Shown here: positions 1 to 7,881 of the stretch, piece by piece
How positions within the stretch are numbered: the stretch's first letter is position 1
How the letters are laid out: each line of letters opens with the position of its first letter
NCBI RefSeq assembly: GCF_025460805.1
Contig: NZ_JAMXFJ010000027.1
Span: 1-58,589 of the forward strand
DNA: 58,589 bases
Source of the DNA: Microvirga sesbaniae
Lineage (GTDB): Bacteria; Pseudomonadota; Alphaproteobacteria; Rhizobiales; Beijerinckiaceae
Direction of reading: 5' to 3'
The notes under the pieces: generated by a model
What the model was told of the DNA's origin: nothing
Database searches by the model: none
Seen by the model: only the letters and a program-made list of their open reading frames with translations
Translations under genes and position numbers: made by a program

Positions 1-372
1 CCCAATGGTGTCGTCGATATCATCGAGTTCACAATCGTGGCCGATGATCCATCGGAGACAGCCGACCTCTATCGGGCGATCTTTGGGTCTGAAGCAGTGA
101 CCGAGGTCTCCGGTGGTCACGCCCTGCAGGCGGGCAAGGCAACGGTTCATTTTCTCAGCCCTGCCGAGGTCGACAGGCGCTTTGCCGGCGCGGCAGTGAC
201 CACCACAAGTCAGGGTGATCGCATGGCCGCGTTGACCCTTCGAACACGCTCACTTGATTTGGTTCTCGAAAGTCTCAGGTCCGCGCAAATTGCTGGTGCT
301 CATGCAATGCCGGATCGCATTATCGTGCCTGCCAGCGAAGCCGGCGGCGTGGCTCTTGCGTTCGTCGAGTGA
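1..372 (+). CDS. VOC / glyoxalase-like domain protein, 5' end outside window
   Basis: The frame is open from base 1, so the gene starts upstream of the window. The visible 123 residues contain a vicinal-oxygen-chelate style pattern: a beta strand (VVDIIEFTIVADD), then a helix containing ADLYRAIFG, then strands ending in a hydrophobic GGVALAFVE at the C terminus. Family members are metal-dependent dioxygenases, isomerases or lyases, or non-enzymatic binding proteins. The metal ligands cannot be judged because part of the domain is missing. A GTG at 37 could be taken as a start, but the domain clearly begins before it. The function is unknown beyond the fold. Confidence 0.6.
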   Translation, partial: PNGVVDIIEFTIVADDPSETADLYRAIFGSEAVTEVSGGHALQAGKATVHFLSPAEVDRRFAGAAVTTTSQGDRMAALTLRTRSLDLVLESLRSAQIAGAHAMPDRIIVPASEAGGVALAFVE

Positions 373-600
373 GGCAGCAGTTTCGCGCACGAAGAATGAT
401 GGCCGCTCGAGTTCTGGTTCATCGTGTTCGTCCAGATTACGACGGAAAATCGGTAGGTCCTCATGTAACATACTTTCAACGACGCCCGTCGCAAGCCGCT
501 CTGCAGCGACCTTGGCACCTGGAATATCGTTGGCGATTGCCCTGAGACTGAACGCCAATTCAACGTAAGATTGGTATAGCGGCGGGATTTTGCGAGACAT
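250..600 (-). CDS. hypothetical protein, doubtful
   Basis: This is a 116-residue frame starting MSRKIPPLYQSYVELAF. It has coding-like composition: a helical N-terminal half, then an acidic HEDLPIF..NLDEHDEPELE stretch. I recognise no family. Its last ~120 bases overlap the end of the VOC gene on the other strand, and no good ribosome binding site precedes the start. Either it is a short real gene whose true end was altered, or it is chance. Confidence 0.28.
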   Translation of the reverse strand: MSRKIPPLYQSYVELAFSLRAIANDIPGAKVAAERLATGVVESMLHEDLPIFRRNLDEHDEPELERPSFFVRETAASLDERKSHAAGFAGRHDNAIRHCMSTSNLRGPETFENQIK

Positions 601-1056
601 GCGCGCATCATGGCAGCTTATAGTTGCAGCGGATTGGGGCTTATTACTGTGGGCAAAGAGACTATGCCAAGCTGGTTCGTCCACCTGTTTGGTCTATGAC
701 CAAAGTCGATATGCGCTACGGCCAGCTTTTCGCTAAGACGCGTCAACGGCCTCTATCGGCAGACAAGAAAAAGCCGGGCTCGGGCCCGGCGAAGTTAAGG
801 TCCGACAAATCCGTCAAAACCTTCCAGAGGGAACGGCTGAGACAGCAGCGCCGGGAGGAAGAAGGCGGTGCTGCGTTGAAATCAGCCTTTGCTTATATCG
901 GCGGCATCGCGCCTCTTTACAATGCAGCATGCCTCATGAAGGGGCTGCGTTGACCGCATGCCGCCGCTATCGCAGTCGCAAAGTAGACGATTATACTTCG
1001 TTAGTTTCTGCCGTCACAGCATCAATCCATGGCGGTCACCTTCCTGCACGAGAGCC
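373..1056. other. gene-poor stretch between VOC gene and pntB remnant
   Basis: Apart from the doubtful minus-strand frame at 250-600 and a minus-strand terminator at 767-790, I see no convincing gene. A plus frame at 624-953 is rich in Arg and Lys and reads straight through the terminator hairpin, so I do not call it. Confidence 0.4.
767..790 (-). terminator. rho-independent terminator
   Basis: A GCCGGGC stem (773-779) pairs with GCCCGGC (784-790) around a 4-base loop. On the minus strand it is followed by a U-rich tract (the A-run at 767-772). It lies about 265 bases beyond the stop of the pntB remnant and may be that operon's original terminator. Confidence 0.7.
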
Positions 1057-1234
1057 TCAGAGAGACTGGACGAGGAGATCGATGCTGGCTTTGGCATCGC
1101 CGTAGAACATGCGGGTGTTGTCCTTGTAGAACAGTGGGTTCTCAATGCCGGAGTAGCCGGTCCCCTGCCCTCGCTTTGAGTCGAACACCTGTTTGGCTTT
1201 CCACACCTCCAGCACCGGCATGCCGGCGATCGGG
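1057..1234 (-). pseudogene. pntB: NAD(P) transhydrogenase beta subunit (PntB), C-terminal remnant
   Basis: The reverse strand encodes about 59 residues ending in a normal stop (1057-1059). They include IAGMPVLEVWKAKQVF, GTGYSGIENPLFYKDNTRMF and YGDAKASID. These match the end of PntB domain III, which binds NADP(H) in the proton-translocating transhydrogenase of the inner membrane. The frame is intact but begins at the left end of the IS6 element at 1235. The rest of the gene is missing on the far side of the IS, so insertion followed by rearrangement, not simple insertion, removed it. Confidence 0.85.
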
Positions 1235-2061
1235 GGATCCGTCGCAAACGTTTTGTTTCAGAGTGTCAGCTACTGAGACCTCGGTCACAGTAGTGGGGGG
1301 ACGTCGTGTTCAATGGCAGGCATTTTGATCGATCTGTGATCCTGCTCTGCGTCCGGTGGTATCTGGCCTACAATCTCAGCCTCCGTAACCTGGAGGAGAT
1401 GTTGGCGGAGAGGGGGATCTCGGTCGACCACGCGACAGTGCATCGCTGGGTTGTTCGCTACTCGCCGGAATTGCTGGAGCGGTTCAATCGGCGCAACCGA
1501 GCAGTTTCCGGCAAATGGCATGTTGATGAAACCTATATCAAGGTCCGTGGGCAGTGGCGGTATCTCTACCGCGCCATCGACAGCAATGGTGACACGGTCG
1601 AGTTCTGGTTCAGCGAGCGGCGCAATCTCGCTGCCGCCAAACGGTTTCTGCGTAAGGCACTCAAGCGGCACGGCCGTCCCGAACGGATCGTGATTGATGG
1701 TAGCCAGACGAACTACGAGGCAATCGTGTCTTGCGACACTACAGATCGGCTCCAAGATCGATCTCGGCGCAAGCTGGAACCCATACGCATCCGGCAGAGT
1801 GCCTACTTGAACAACCGCATTGAACAGGATCATCGCGCCGTCAAACGCCGGGTGCGACCTATGCTCGGGTTCAAGTCGATGGCATCTGCTCGGGCGATCT
1901 TGGATGGCATCGAGATGGTTCACATGATGCGCAAGGGACAGGCGAAGTATGCCTGCACTTCGAAATTACCACTTGCAGAGCAGTTCGCCCGGCTCGCTGC
2001 CTGAGCCCGCTATCACGCGATTAGTCCTGTCGTATCTCAACTCCGAGTTTGCGACACAACC
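1235..2061 (+). mobile_element. IS6-family insertion sequence, copy A
   Basis: The element is 827 bp. The left end begins GGATCCGTCGCAAAC and the right end, read inward, begins GGTTGTGTCGCAAAC, giving ~15-bp imperfect terminal inverted repeats of IS6 type. The 8 bases outside each end (CGATCGGG and TACCTTAG) differ, so there is no target duplication. Copy A therefore sits at a recombined junction. It carries one transposase. Confidence 0.85.
1306..2004 (+). CDS. IS6-family DDE transposase
   Basis: The 232-residue transposase moves the element by replicative cointegrate formation. It starts at GTG with FNGRHFDRSVILLCVRWYL, the usual IS6 N terminus with its helix-turn-helix. The catalytic triad is present: D in HVDETYIKVRG, D in RIVIDGSQTN and E in NNRIEQDHRAVKRR. 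It is full length and looks active. Compared with copy B at 7.9-8.7 kb there is one extra base (a run of six G) just before the start, which closes the longer upstream frame present in copy B. Apart from its start it is not truncated. Confidence 0.93.
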   Translation: MFNGRHFDRSVILLCVRWYLAYNLSLRNLEEMLAERGISVDHATVHRWVVRYSPELLERFNRRNRAVSGKWHVDETYIKVRGQWRYLYRAIDSNGDTVEFWFSERRNLAAAKRFLRKALKRHGRPERIVIDGSQTNYEAIVSCDTTDRLQDRSRRKLEPIRIRQSAYLNNRIEQDHRAVKRRVRPMLGFKSMASARAILDGIEMVHMMRKGQAKYACTSKLPLAEQFARLAA

Positions 2062-2205
2062 TACCTTAGAGCGATCGTTCCACGCCGCCGCAGCTTCGTA
2101 GTGATTGACATGCGAGCGTCGGCTCTACTCTCCAAATGCCATTGCGGAGCCAAGACAGCAATATCCAGCAACATCCACTTGACTGAATGACCGTGGTCTG
2201 TATCC

Positions 2206-2216
2206 TGGTATGACCA
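2206..2216. promoter_or_regulatory. FadR/GntR-type operator candidate TGGTATGACCA
   Basis: A perfect 4+4 dyad TGGT-ATG-ACCA matches the TNGTNNNACNA core bound by FadR-subfamily GntR regulators. It lies 12 bases before the chosen start of the regulator gene, so autorepression is likely. The central ATG (2210) has sometimes to be considered as a start, but it is inside the dyad. Confidence 0.6.
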
Positions 2217-2227
2217 AGGTAAGAGAT

Positions 2228-2980
2228 ATGACCGCTGATCTTGAAATCACGCGGCTTAGGGAGAGTGGCGGCAAGGGGTTCGAGAAGGTCTTCGCCTTCT
2301 TGCGCGAGCGTCTGCTTGCGGGCTCATTGCGACCGGGTGACCGGCTCATCCCTGAACGCGATCTCGCTGCGCAGCTCGGTGTCAGCCGACCGATCCTGCG
2401 CGAGGCGCTGCGCGCCCTGACGGTTCTCGGCGTCGTTGAAATCCGCGACCGGGTCGGGACCATTGTCCGGCGCCCGGACCCTTCCGTCTTGAATGACTTT
2501 TTCACCTTTGCGTTCGCGCAGCAGTCTGACGTCGTCGACGACGTGATGCAGGCGCGCATCGCGATCGAGTGTCAGGCCGTCCGGCTTGCCGCCGAGCGGG
2601 CCACTGTGTCCGATTTCGAGAAATTGCAGCAGGCGCTCGCACGCATCGTCGAGACCATCGACGACCCCGATGGCGGCAGCGCGGCCGATTTCAACTTTCA
2701 CCGTGCCATCGTGAACGCGGGCAAGTCCGAGACGCTGATCGTGCTGCACAACTCGCTGTCCGGCATTCTGATGCGCTCCCATCGAGGTCGCCGGGAGCTT
2801 CTTCAGGCTTTCGACTCCATGAAAACCTACCTGATCGAAGACCATCGCCGGATCTTCGACGCCATCGTCGGCCGGGACCCGGAGCATGCCGAGAAGGTCC
2901 TGCGGGAGCATTTCGCGATCGGCGACAATTTCCGTAGACGCGCCGCGATCGGCGAGTCCGACGCCCGGAACGACTCATGA
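2228..2980 (+). CDS. GntR-family (FadR/FCD) transcriptional regulator
   Basis: This is a 250-residue DNA-binding regulator. The N-terminal winged helix (about 10-80) contains PGDRLIPERDLAAQLGVSRP and LREALRAL. The C-terminal FCD ligand domain has the metal-binding pattern of a His in FNFHRAIV, a His in EDHRRIFDAI and REHF near the end. The start at 2228 was chosen because AAGGTAAGAG precedes it; the upstream ATG at 2210 lies inside a likely operator. It heads an operon with overlapping or closely packed genes, so it probably controls uptake and oxidation of the operon's substrate, with that substrate or a product as effector. Confidence 0.88.
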   Translation: MTADLEITRLRESGGKGFEKVFAFLRERLLAGSLRPGDRLIPERDLAAQLGVSRPILREALRALTVLGVVEIRDRVGTIVRRPDPSVLNDFFTFAFAQQSDVVDDVMQARIAIECQAVRLAAERATVSDFEKLQQALARIVETIDDPDGGSAADFNFHRAIVNAGKSETLIVLHNSLSGILMRSHRGRRELLQAFDSMKTYLIEDHRRIFDAIVGRDPEHAEKVLREHFAIGDNFRRRAAIGESDARNDS

Positions 2981-3006
2981 CACTTGACCAAGAGCAGGAA
3001 GACACG

Positions 3007-3909
3007 ATGCGACGGAACGAACAGAACGCGACGGTCGGTTTTGTCGGCCTCGGGACGATGGGGCGCGAGATGGCGCTCAACCTGCTCAAGGCCGGATATG
3101 CAGTCTGCGCCTATGACGTGCGCAAGGAGGCCACCGACGACCTTGTTACCCAAGGTGCCACCGGCGCTGAGAGTCCGGCTGACGCGGCCCGCGACGCAGA
3201 CATCGTCATTTCCATGCTCCCCGACACGCCGCAGGTCGAGGAGATCGTCTATGGCGAATCCGGCCTTCTGGCGTCGCCGCCACGCGGCCGCCTCCTCGTC
3301 GACATGAGCACGATCTCTCCCGTCGCGGTCCGACGCATGCATGCCGATCTCAAGGCCGCCGGCGTGGCCTTCCTCGATGCACCCGTGTCGGGCGGCCCGG
3401 TCGGCGCCAAGAATGCCTCGCTTTCGATCATGGTCGGAGGTGACCGAAACGCCTTCCTGCGCGCCGAGCCATATTTCCGGGCCATGGGCACGACGATCAC
3501 CCATGTGGGCGAGGCCGGGGCCGGACAGACAGTCAAACTCTGCAACCAGCTCGTCTGCGGCATTAACCTCCAAGCCATCTGCGAAGCGCTGGCGCTTGGC
3601 CGCGCGTCCGGCGTGGACCTCGACCAGCTCCGCAACGTGCTCCTGGGCGGCTCGGCCGCATCCTGGATGCTCGACAAGCTGGGCCCAGCAATGATCGCCG
3701 GGGATGCATCCGCCGGTTTCCGCATCGACCTGATGCTAAAAGACCTGCGCCTCGTGCAGGAGCAGGCTCTCTCGCTATCAGTTCCGCTGCCGGGAACCGC
3801 CCTGGTGACCAGCCAGTATGTCGAGGCGCGCGCCCACGGTGAAGGCACGAACGGTAACCAGGCTCTCTTCCGCGTCTACGACCGGATGACGAACCAGGCC
3901 GCCACCTAG
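3007..3909 (+). CDS. 3-hydroxyisobutyrate dehydrogenase-family NAD-dependent oxidoreductase
   Basis: This cytosolic beta-hydroxyacid dehydrogenase has 300 residues. The Rossmann motif GFVGLGTMG sits near the N terminus, the substrate-binding DAPVSGGPVGA near 120 and the catalytic Lys in GQTVKLCNQL near 175. The family includes 3-hydroxyisobutyrate, tartronate-semialdehyde and L-threonate dehydrogenases, which sequence alone cannot separate. ATG 3007 is chosen because AGCAGGAAG precedes it; an upstream ATG at 2977 overlaps the regulator's stop and is possible. Neighbouring importer and sugar-phosphate genes suggest oxidation of a four-carbon or sugar-derived acid. Confidence 0.88.
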   Translation: MRRNEQNATVGFVGLGTMGREMALNLLKAGYAVCAYDVRKEATDDLVTQGATGAESPADAARDADIVISMLPDTPQVEEIVYGESGLLASPPRGRLLVDMSTISPVAVRRMHADLKAAGVAFLDAPVSGGPVGAKNASLSIMVGGDRNAFLRAEPYFRAMGTTITHVGEAGAGQTVKLCNQLVCGINLQAICEALALGRASGVDLDQLRNVLLGGSAASWMLDKLGPAMIAGDASAGFRIDLMLKDLRLVQEQALSLSVPLPGTALVTSQYVEARAHGEGTNGNQALFRVYDRMTNQAAT

Positions 3910-3925
3910 CCCGGGGTCGCCTGCC

Positions 3926-4609
3926 ATGAACCTCAACTTGGATTTCGCCGCGATCCTCGAGCGATGGCCGGCCTTCCTGGATGGGGCGCTGCTCACCCTT
4001 CAGCTCGCCTTCATCGCGACGGCGCTCGGCACGGTCATCGGCGTGCTCGGGGCCATCGGGCGGCGTAGCCGCCACCCGGTCGTCTCGCGCCTCTGCGGCA
4101 TCTATGTCGAGGCGATCCGCAACACCCCGCTGCTGGTCCAGATCTTCCTCGTCTATTTCGGACTCGCCAGCCTCGGATTGAAGCTCTCCGCATTCACGGT
4201 TGCGGCAGCCGCGCTGACCATCAATGTCGGGGCCTACACGACTGAGATCATACGCGCGGGCTTCGACGCCATTCCCCGTGGACAGATCGAGGCCGCCGAG
4301 GGGCTGGCGCTGTCCCGGGCGCAGATCTACTGGCACGTGGTGATGTGGCCGGCCATAGAGAGGGTCTATCCGTCCCTGACAAGCCAGTTCGTGCTGCTGA
4401 TGCTCGCCTCGTCCGTGACGTCACAGATCTCGGCGGAAGAGTTGACGGCAGTCGCGAACTACATCCAGTCCGACACCTATCGCGCCTTCGAGACCTATAT
4501 CCTGGTCGCGATCGTCTACGTCGTCCTGTCGCTGGTCATGCGGGCCGGGTTCTGGCTTCTCGGTCTCGTGATTTTCCCGCGTCGCCGACGCCTCGGCACC
4601 CCTTTGTGA
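3926..4609 (+). CDS. polar amino acid-type ABC transporter permease
   Basis: This is a 227-residue inner-membrane permease of the HisM/GlnP type. It shows about five hydrophobic segments and the EAA loop that contacts the ATPase (IEAAEGLALSRAQIYWHVV near 115-135). It lies 16 bases after the dehydrogenase and 10 before the second permease, so the two probably form a heterodimer. The substrate class (amino acids, opines or other small polar acids) cannot be fixed from the permease. Confidence 0.9.
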   Translation: MNLNLDFAAILERWPAFLDGALLTLQLAFIATALGTVIGVLGAIGRRSRHPVVSRLCGIYVEAIRNTPLLVQIFLVYFGLASLGLKLSAFTVAAAALTINVGAYTTEIIRAGFDAIPRGQIEAAEGLALSRAQIYWHVVMWPAIERVYPSLTSQFVLLMLASSVTSQISAEELTAVANYIQSDTYRAFETYILVAIVYVVLSLVMRAGFWLLGLVIFPRRRRLGTPL

Positions 4610-4619
4610 GGAGGAGAGG

Positions 4620-5288
4620 ATGGGCGGTTCCATCAATGCCAATCACCTAATGTTCCTTGGTTACGGCGCGCTGTGGACCATCGGCCTGTCGCTCATCGGT
4701 CTTCTCGGCGGCGGCATCGCCGGCTTCATCGTCGCCCTCTGCCGCATCTCGCCGAGCCGGATCGTGCGGCTCCTGAGCGCCGGGTATGTCCAGCTCATCC
4801 AAGGCACGCCGCTGCTCGTCATCATGTTCCTGACATATTTTGGACTGCCCGCGCTCGGCGTGACCGTCTCCCCGCTGGCCGCCGCCGGTGCATCGCTCAC
4901 GATCTTCGTCAGCGCCTATCTCGGCGAGATCTGGCGCGGCTGCTTCGAGTCCGTTCCGAAGCCGCAATGGGAGGCCGCGGAAGGACTCGCTCTCAGCCGA
5001 TCCCAGCGGATGATGAAGGTCATCCTGCCGCAGGCCGTCCGGATCGCCACACCGCCCACCGTGGGTTTCATGGTGCAGATCATCAAGAACACCTCGCTGG
5101 CCTCGGTGGTCGGCTTCGTGGAGCTCGCGCGGTCGGGCCAGATCATCAACAACTCCCTGTTCGAGCCCTTCCTCATCTACACCATCATCGCCGTCATCTA
5201 CTTCGCCCTCTGCTATCCGCTCTCGCGCTTCAGTCACCGCCTGGAAGCGCGAGGCGGCCCGGCTCGCATCGAACTCGAGACTGCCTGA
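4620..5288 (+). CDS. polar amino acid-type ABC transporter permease, second subunit
   Basis: This 222-residue HisQ/GlnP-type permease carries the EAA loop WEAAEGLALSRSQRMMKVILPQ and hydrophobic segments across its whole length. A very strong ribosome binding site (GAGGAGAGG) lies directly before ATG 4620. Its stop is one base before the ATPase gene, indicating coupled translation. Confidence 0.92.
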   Translation: MGGSINANHLMFLGYGALWTIGLSLIGLLGGGIAGFIVALCRISPSRIVRLLSAGYVQLIQGTPLLVIMFLTYFGLPALGVTVSPLAAAGASLTIFVSAYLGEIWRGCFESVPKPQWEAAEGLALSRSQRMMKVILPQAVRIATPPTVGFMVQIIKNTSLASVVGFVELARSGQIINNSLFEPFLIYTIIAVIYFALCYPLSRFSHRLEARGGPARIELETA

Positions 5289-5289
5289 C

Positions 5290-6045
5290 ATGCACAACAT
5301 CACCAGAACGGATACCGCGCCGCCGGTCGTCGGCCTCTCGGACGTGCACAAGAGCTTCGGCGCGCTCAAGGTGCTCAACGGGGTGAGCTTCGAGGTCAAT
5401 CGCGGCGAGGTTCTCGTACTCATCGGCCGCAGCGGTTCCGGCAAGAGCACCGCCCTGCGCTGCATCGATCGCTTCGAGACGATCGACAGCGGTGAGATCA
5501 TTGTGTGCGGCCATCGCGTCAGCGATCCGAAGCTCGATCTGCGGGCCCTGCGCCAGGATGTGGGCATCGTCTTCCAGAGCTACAACCTGTTCCCTCATCT
5601 GACGATCGAGGAGAACATCACGCTTGCCCCCTGCTCCGTGAAGGGAATCTCGAAATCCCAGGCGAAGGAGCAGGCCCGACAGGTTCTCGCCCAGGTCGGT
5701 CTGGAGGACAAGCTCCGCCAATATCCCGAACAGCTCTCCGGCGGCCAGCAGCAGCGTGCGGCGATTGCCCGCTCGCTTGCCATGCAGCCGAAGGTGATGC
5801 TGTTCGACGAAGTGACCTCGGCCCTCGACCCGGAACTGACCGGCGAGGTCCTGAAGGTGATTGAGGCGCTCGCTGCGGACGGCATGACCATGGTGATGGT
5901 TACGCACGAGATGGGATTTGCCAAGGGTATCGCCGACCGGGTGGTGTTCATGCATCGCGGCAAGGTCCACGAGACCGGGCCCGCCGCGATCCTGACATCG
6001 CCCGCTACTCCGGAACTCGCCCAGTTCGTTGGCACAGGGCTTTGA
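5290..6045 (+). CDS. amino acid ABC transporter ATP-binding protein (GlnQ type)
   Basis: This 251-residue ATPase drives the importer formed with the two preceding permeases. It has Walker A GRSGSGKST, Q-loop in IVFQSYNLFPHL, signature LSGGQQQRAAIARSL, Walker B MLFDEVTSALDPEL and H-loop VTHEMGFAKGIADRV, all intact. The end overlaps no coding part of the next gene if that gene starts at 6074. Confidence 0.94.
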   Translation: MHNITRTDTAPPVVGLSDVHKSFGALKVLNGVSFEVNRGEVLVLIGRSGSGKSTALRCIDRFETIDSGEIIVCGHRVSDPKLDLRALRQDVGIVFQSYNLFPHLTIEENITLAPCSVKGISKSQAKEQARQVLAQVGLEDKLRQYPEQLSGGQQQRAAIARSLAMQPKVMLFDEVTSALDPELTGEVLKVIEALAADGMTMVMVTHEMGFAKGIADRVVFMHRGKVHETGPAAILTSPATPELAQFVGTGL

Positions 6046-6073
6046 ACCACAATCAATAACCAGGGAGATACAG

Positions 6074-6868
6074 ATGATGAAACGCTCGCTTTCCGCTGCT
6101 GCAATCGCAATGAGCTGCATGGTGGCGCTTGGCACCACCGCGGCGCATGCTGACCTTCTCGACGACATCATGAAGGCGAAGAAGATCCGCATTGCGACCG
6201 ACCTGGCGATCCCGCCATCCGGCATGATGGACGCCAATCTCAAGCCTACGGGATCGGACGTAGAAACCGCCCAGCTTCTTGCAAAGGACCTCGGGCTCGA
6301 GCTCGAGTTCGTCCAGACCACCGGCGCGACCCGGATTCCGAACATCCAGACCAACAAAGCCGACATCATCATCTCGACTCTTTCGGTTACGCCGGAGCGC
6401 GCCAAGGTGATCGACTTCACAAAGGCCTATGCGGCGTTGCAGTCCGTCGTTGGGTGCCTGAAATCGGTTGAGGCGAAGAGCTGGGAGGATCTAAAAGGCA
6501 AGACCATTGCTGTCTCCCGTGGTACGACGCAGGATACCGAACTGACGAACATGAAGGATCGCAACCTCACCCTGGCCCGCTTCGATGATGATGCCACGAT
6601 GGTGACAGCTGCCGTCTCGGGGCAGGCCGATTGCGTTGCGACGTCCGCAACGATCGTGAACCAGATTGGCGTCAAGAACCCTGCCCGGACGTTCGAGCCC
6701 AAGGTGCTCATTCGCACCTTCGACCTTGCCATCGGTGTGCGCAAGGGCGAGCCGCGACTGGTCGAGAAGCTCAACGAGTGGATCTCGACCAATCTCAAGA
6801 ACGGCAAATTGAACGAGATCTACAAGAAATTCCATGGCAGCGAGCTCCCGCAGGAGATGCGGAGCTGA
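6074..6868 (+). CDS. periplasmic solute-binding protein of the polar amino acid ABC importer
   Basis: This is a 264-residue family-3 binding protein. A signal peptide (MMKRSLSAAAIAM through the Ala-rich AAHA cleavage site near 26) exports it to the periplasm. The mature part has KIRIATDLAIPPSGMMD, the GSDVETAQLLAKDLG helix, STLSVTPERAKVIDFT and the hinge region LKGKTIAVSRGTTQD. ATG 6074 is preferred over an upstream in-frame start inside the ATPase gene because AGGGAGA lies 7 bases before it and the signal peptide starts there. The substrate is unknown. Confidence 0.92.
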   Translation: MMKRSLSAAAIAMSCMVALGTTAAHADLLDDIMKAKKIRIATDLAIPPSGMMDANLKPTGSDVETAQLLAKDLGLELEFVQTTGATRIPNIQTNKADIIISTLSVTPERAKVIDFTKAYAALQSVVGCLKSVEAKSWEDLKGKTIAVSRGTTQDTELTNMKDRNLTLARFDDDATMVTAAVSGQADCVATSATIVNQIGVKNPARTFEPKVLIRTFDLAIGVRKGEPRLVEKLNEWISTNLKNGKLNEIYKKFHGSELPQEMRS

Positions 6869-6932
6869 GCCAGGGAACATTGGGTGGCGCTCAGCGCCAC
6901 CCTGCCTGCAACCATGAAGGAAAGGTTACCCA

Positions 6933-7379
6933 ATGCGCGTCGTAATCGGGTCGGATCATGCCGGATGGCCCCTCAAGAATGCGGTGGTCGAGCATGTGCA
7001 CTCGCTCGGCCATGAGGTCATCGATGTTGGATCGTTCGATGATAAGCCCGTTGATTTTCCAGACATTGCCCGCGCGCTGACCGAGAAGGTCAAATCCGGC
7101 GAGGCCGAGCGCGGCATCATGGTCTGCGGCACCGGCGTCGGTGCATCGATCGCGGCCAACAAGATCAAGGGCATTCGCGCTGCCGTCTGCCACGACATCC
7201 ACTCGGCGCATCAGTCGGTCGAGCACGACGACGTCAACGTGATGTGCATCGGCGCCAAGATTGTTGGCGCCTGGCTCGCACAGGATCTCGTTGAGTCCTA
7301 CTTGAAGGCAGAGTTCTCCACGGACGAGGATTGTCGCCGCCGCGTGGAAATGCTCCACGCCATGGATGCCGAAGGCTGA
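6933..7379 (+). CDS. RpiB/LacAB-family sugar-phosphate isomerase
   Basis: This 148-residue aldose-ketose isomerase has the N-terminal GSDHAGWPLK, the catalytic Cys in MVCGTGVGASIAANK (about residue 70) and the HDIHSAHQSVEHDDVNVMCIG region. RpiB interconverts ribose-5-P and ribulose-5-P. Relatives act on galactose-6-P, allose-6-P or tetrulose phosphates in polyol pathways. Its place after the importer and before a ribokinase fragment favours a catabolic isomerase for the operon's own sugar phosphate, not housekeeping ribose metabolism. Confidence 0.88.
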   Translation: MRVVIGSDHAGWPLKNAVVEHVHSLGHEVIDVGSFDDKPVDFPDIARALTEKVKSGEAERGIMVCGTGVGASIAANKIKGIRAAVCHDIHSAHQSVEHDDVNVMCIGAKIVGAWLAQDLVESYLKAEFSTDEDCRRRVEMLHAMDAEG

Positions 7380-7413
7380 TTTCTGTCCGCGTTGGACAGC
7401 ACGCGGGTGTGAC

Positions 7414-7743
7414 ATGATCCTTGTCTTCGGTTTCATCAACATCGATCTGGTCGCCCGCGTTGTGTCGATCCCACAGCCCGGCGAGACCGTCCTCTCGTCG
7501 CGCTACGAGACGCTATTCGGCGGGAAGGGCGCCAACCAGGCGGTCGTTGCCGCGCGGGTATCGTTGCCGCATCAGGTGGCGATCGTGGCCTGTATCGGCG
7601 ATGATGCCTTCGGCCGATCGGCACGCGACAACCTTGCTCGCAATAGTGTCGTGGACAATCTGGTTACCAGCGTCGCAGAGCCGACCGGCTGCGCCTTCAT
7701 CACGGTCGACGAGCGCGGCGAGAATGCAATTACGGTCGGCAGC
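7414..7743 (+). pseudogene. ribokinase-family sugar kinase, truncated
   Basis: About 110 N-terminal residues of a PfkB/ribokinase protein are present: ILVFGFINIDLVARV, the substrate glycines in FGGKGANQAVVAAR, and ACIGDDAFGRSARDNL. After the codons for ENAITVGS the sequence stops resembling the family (usual continuation SGAN). The catalytic C-terminal half with GxGD is absent. The break is about 140 bases before the IS6 copy B, so a deletion associated with the IS probably removed the rest. The enclosed operon therefore lacks its kinase. Confidence 0.82.
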
Positions 7744-7881
7744 GCATTCCTCATGTGGTGCTGGGCTGAAAACATGGCTTGGCTACTCACGCCATCAGGG
7801 GCATCCCTGCCCCACCAATCTTGTCTCGGCTTTGGCTCGTCTTACCACGATGAGGGATGAAGGCGCCGCTTCCAACGTTCA

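Noticed and set aside
624..953. 109-codon plus-strand frame
   Set aside because: It reads through a clear minus-strand terminator hairpin, is basic and low in hydrophobic order, and lacks a ribosome binding site.
1285..1923. 212-codon minus-strand frame inside IS6 copy A
   Set aside because: It is the antisense shadow of the transposase; a similar shadow occurs in copy B.
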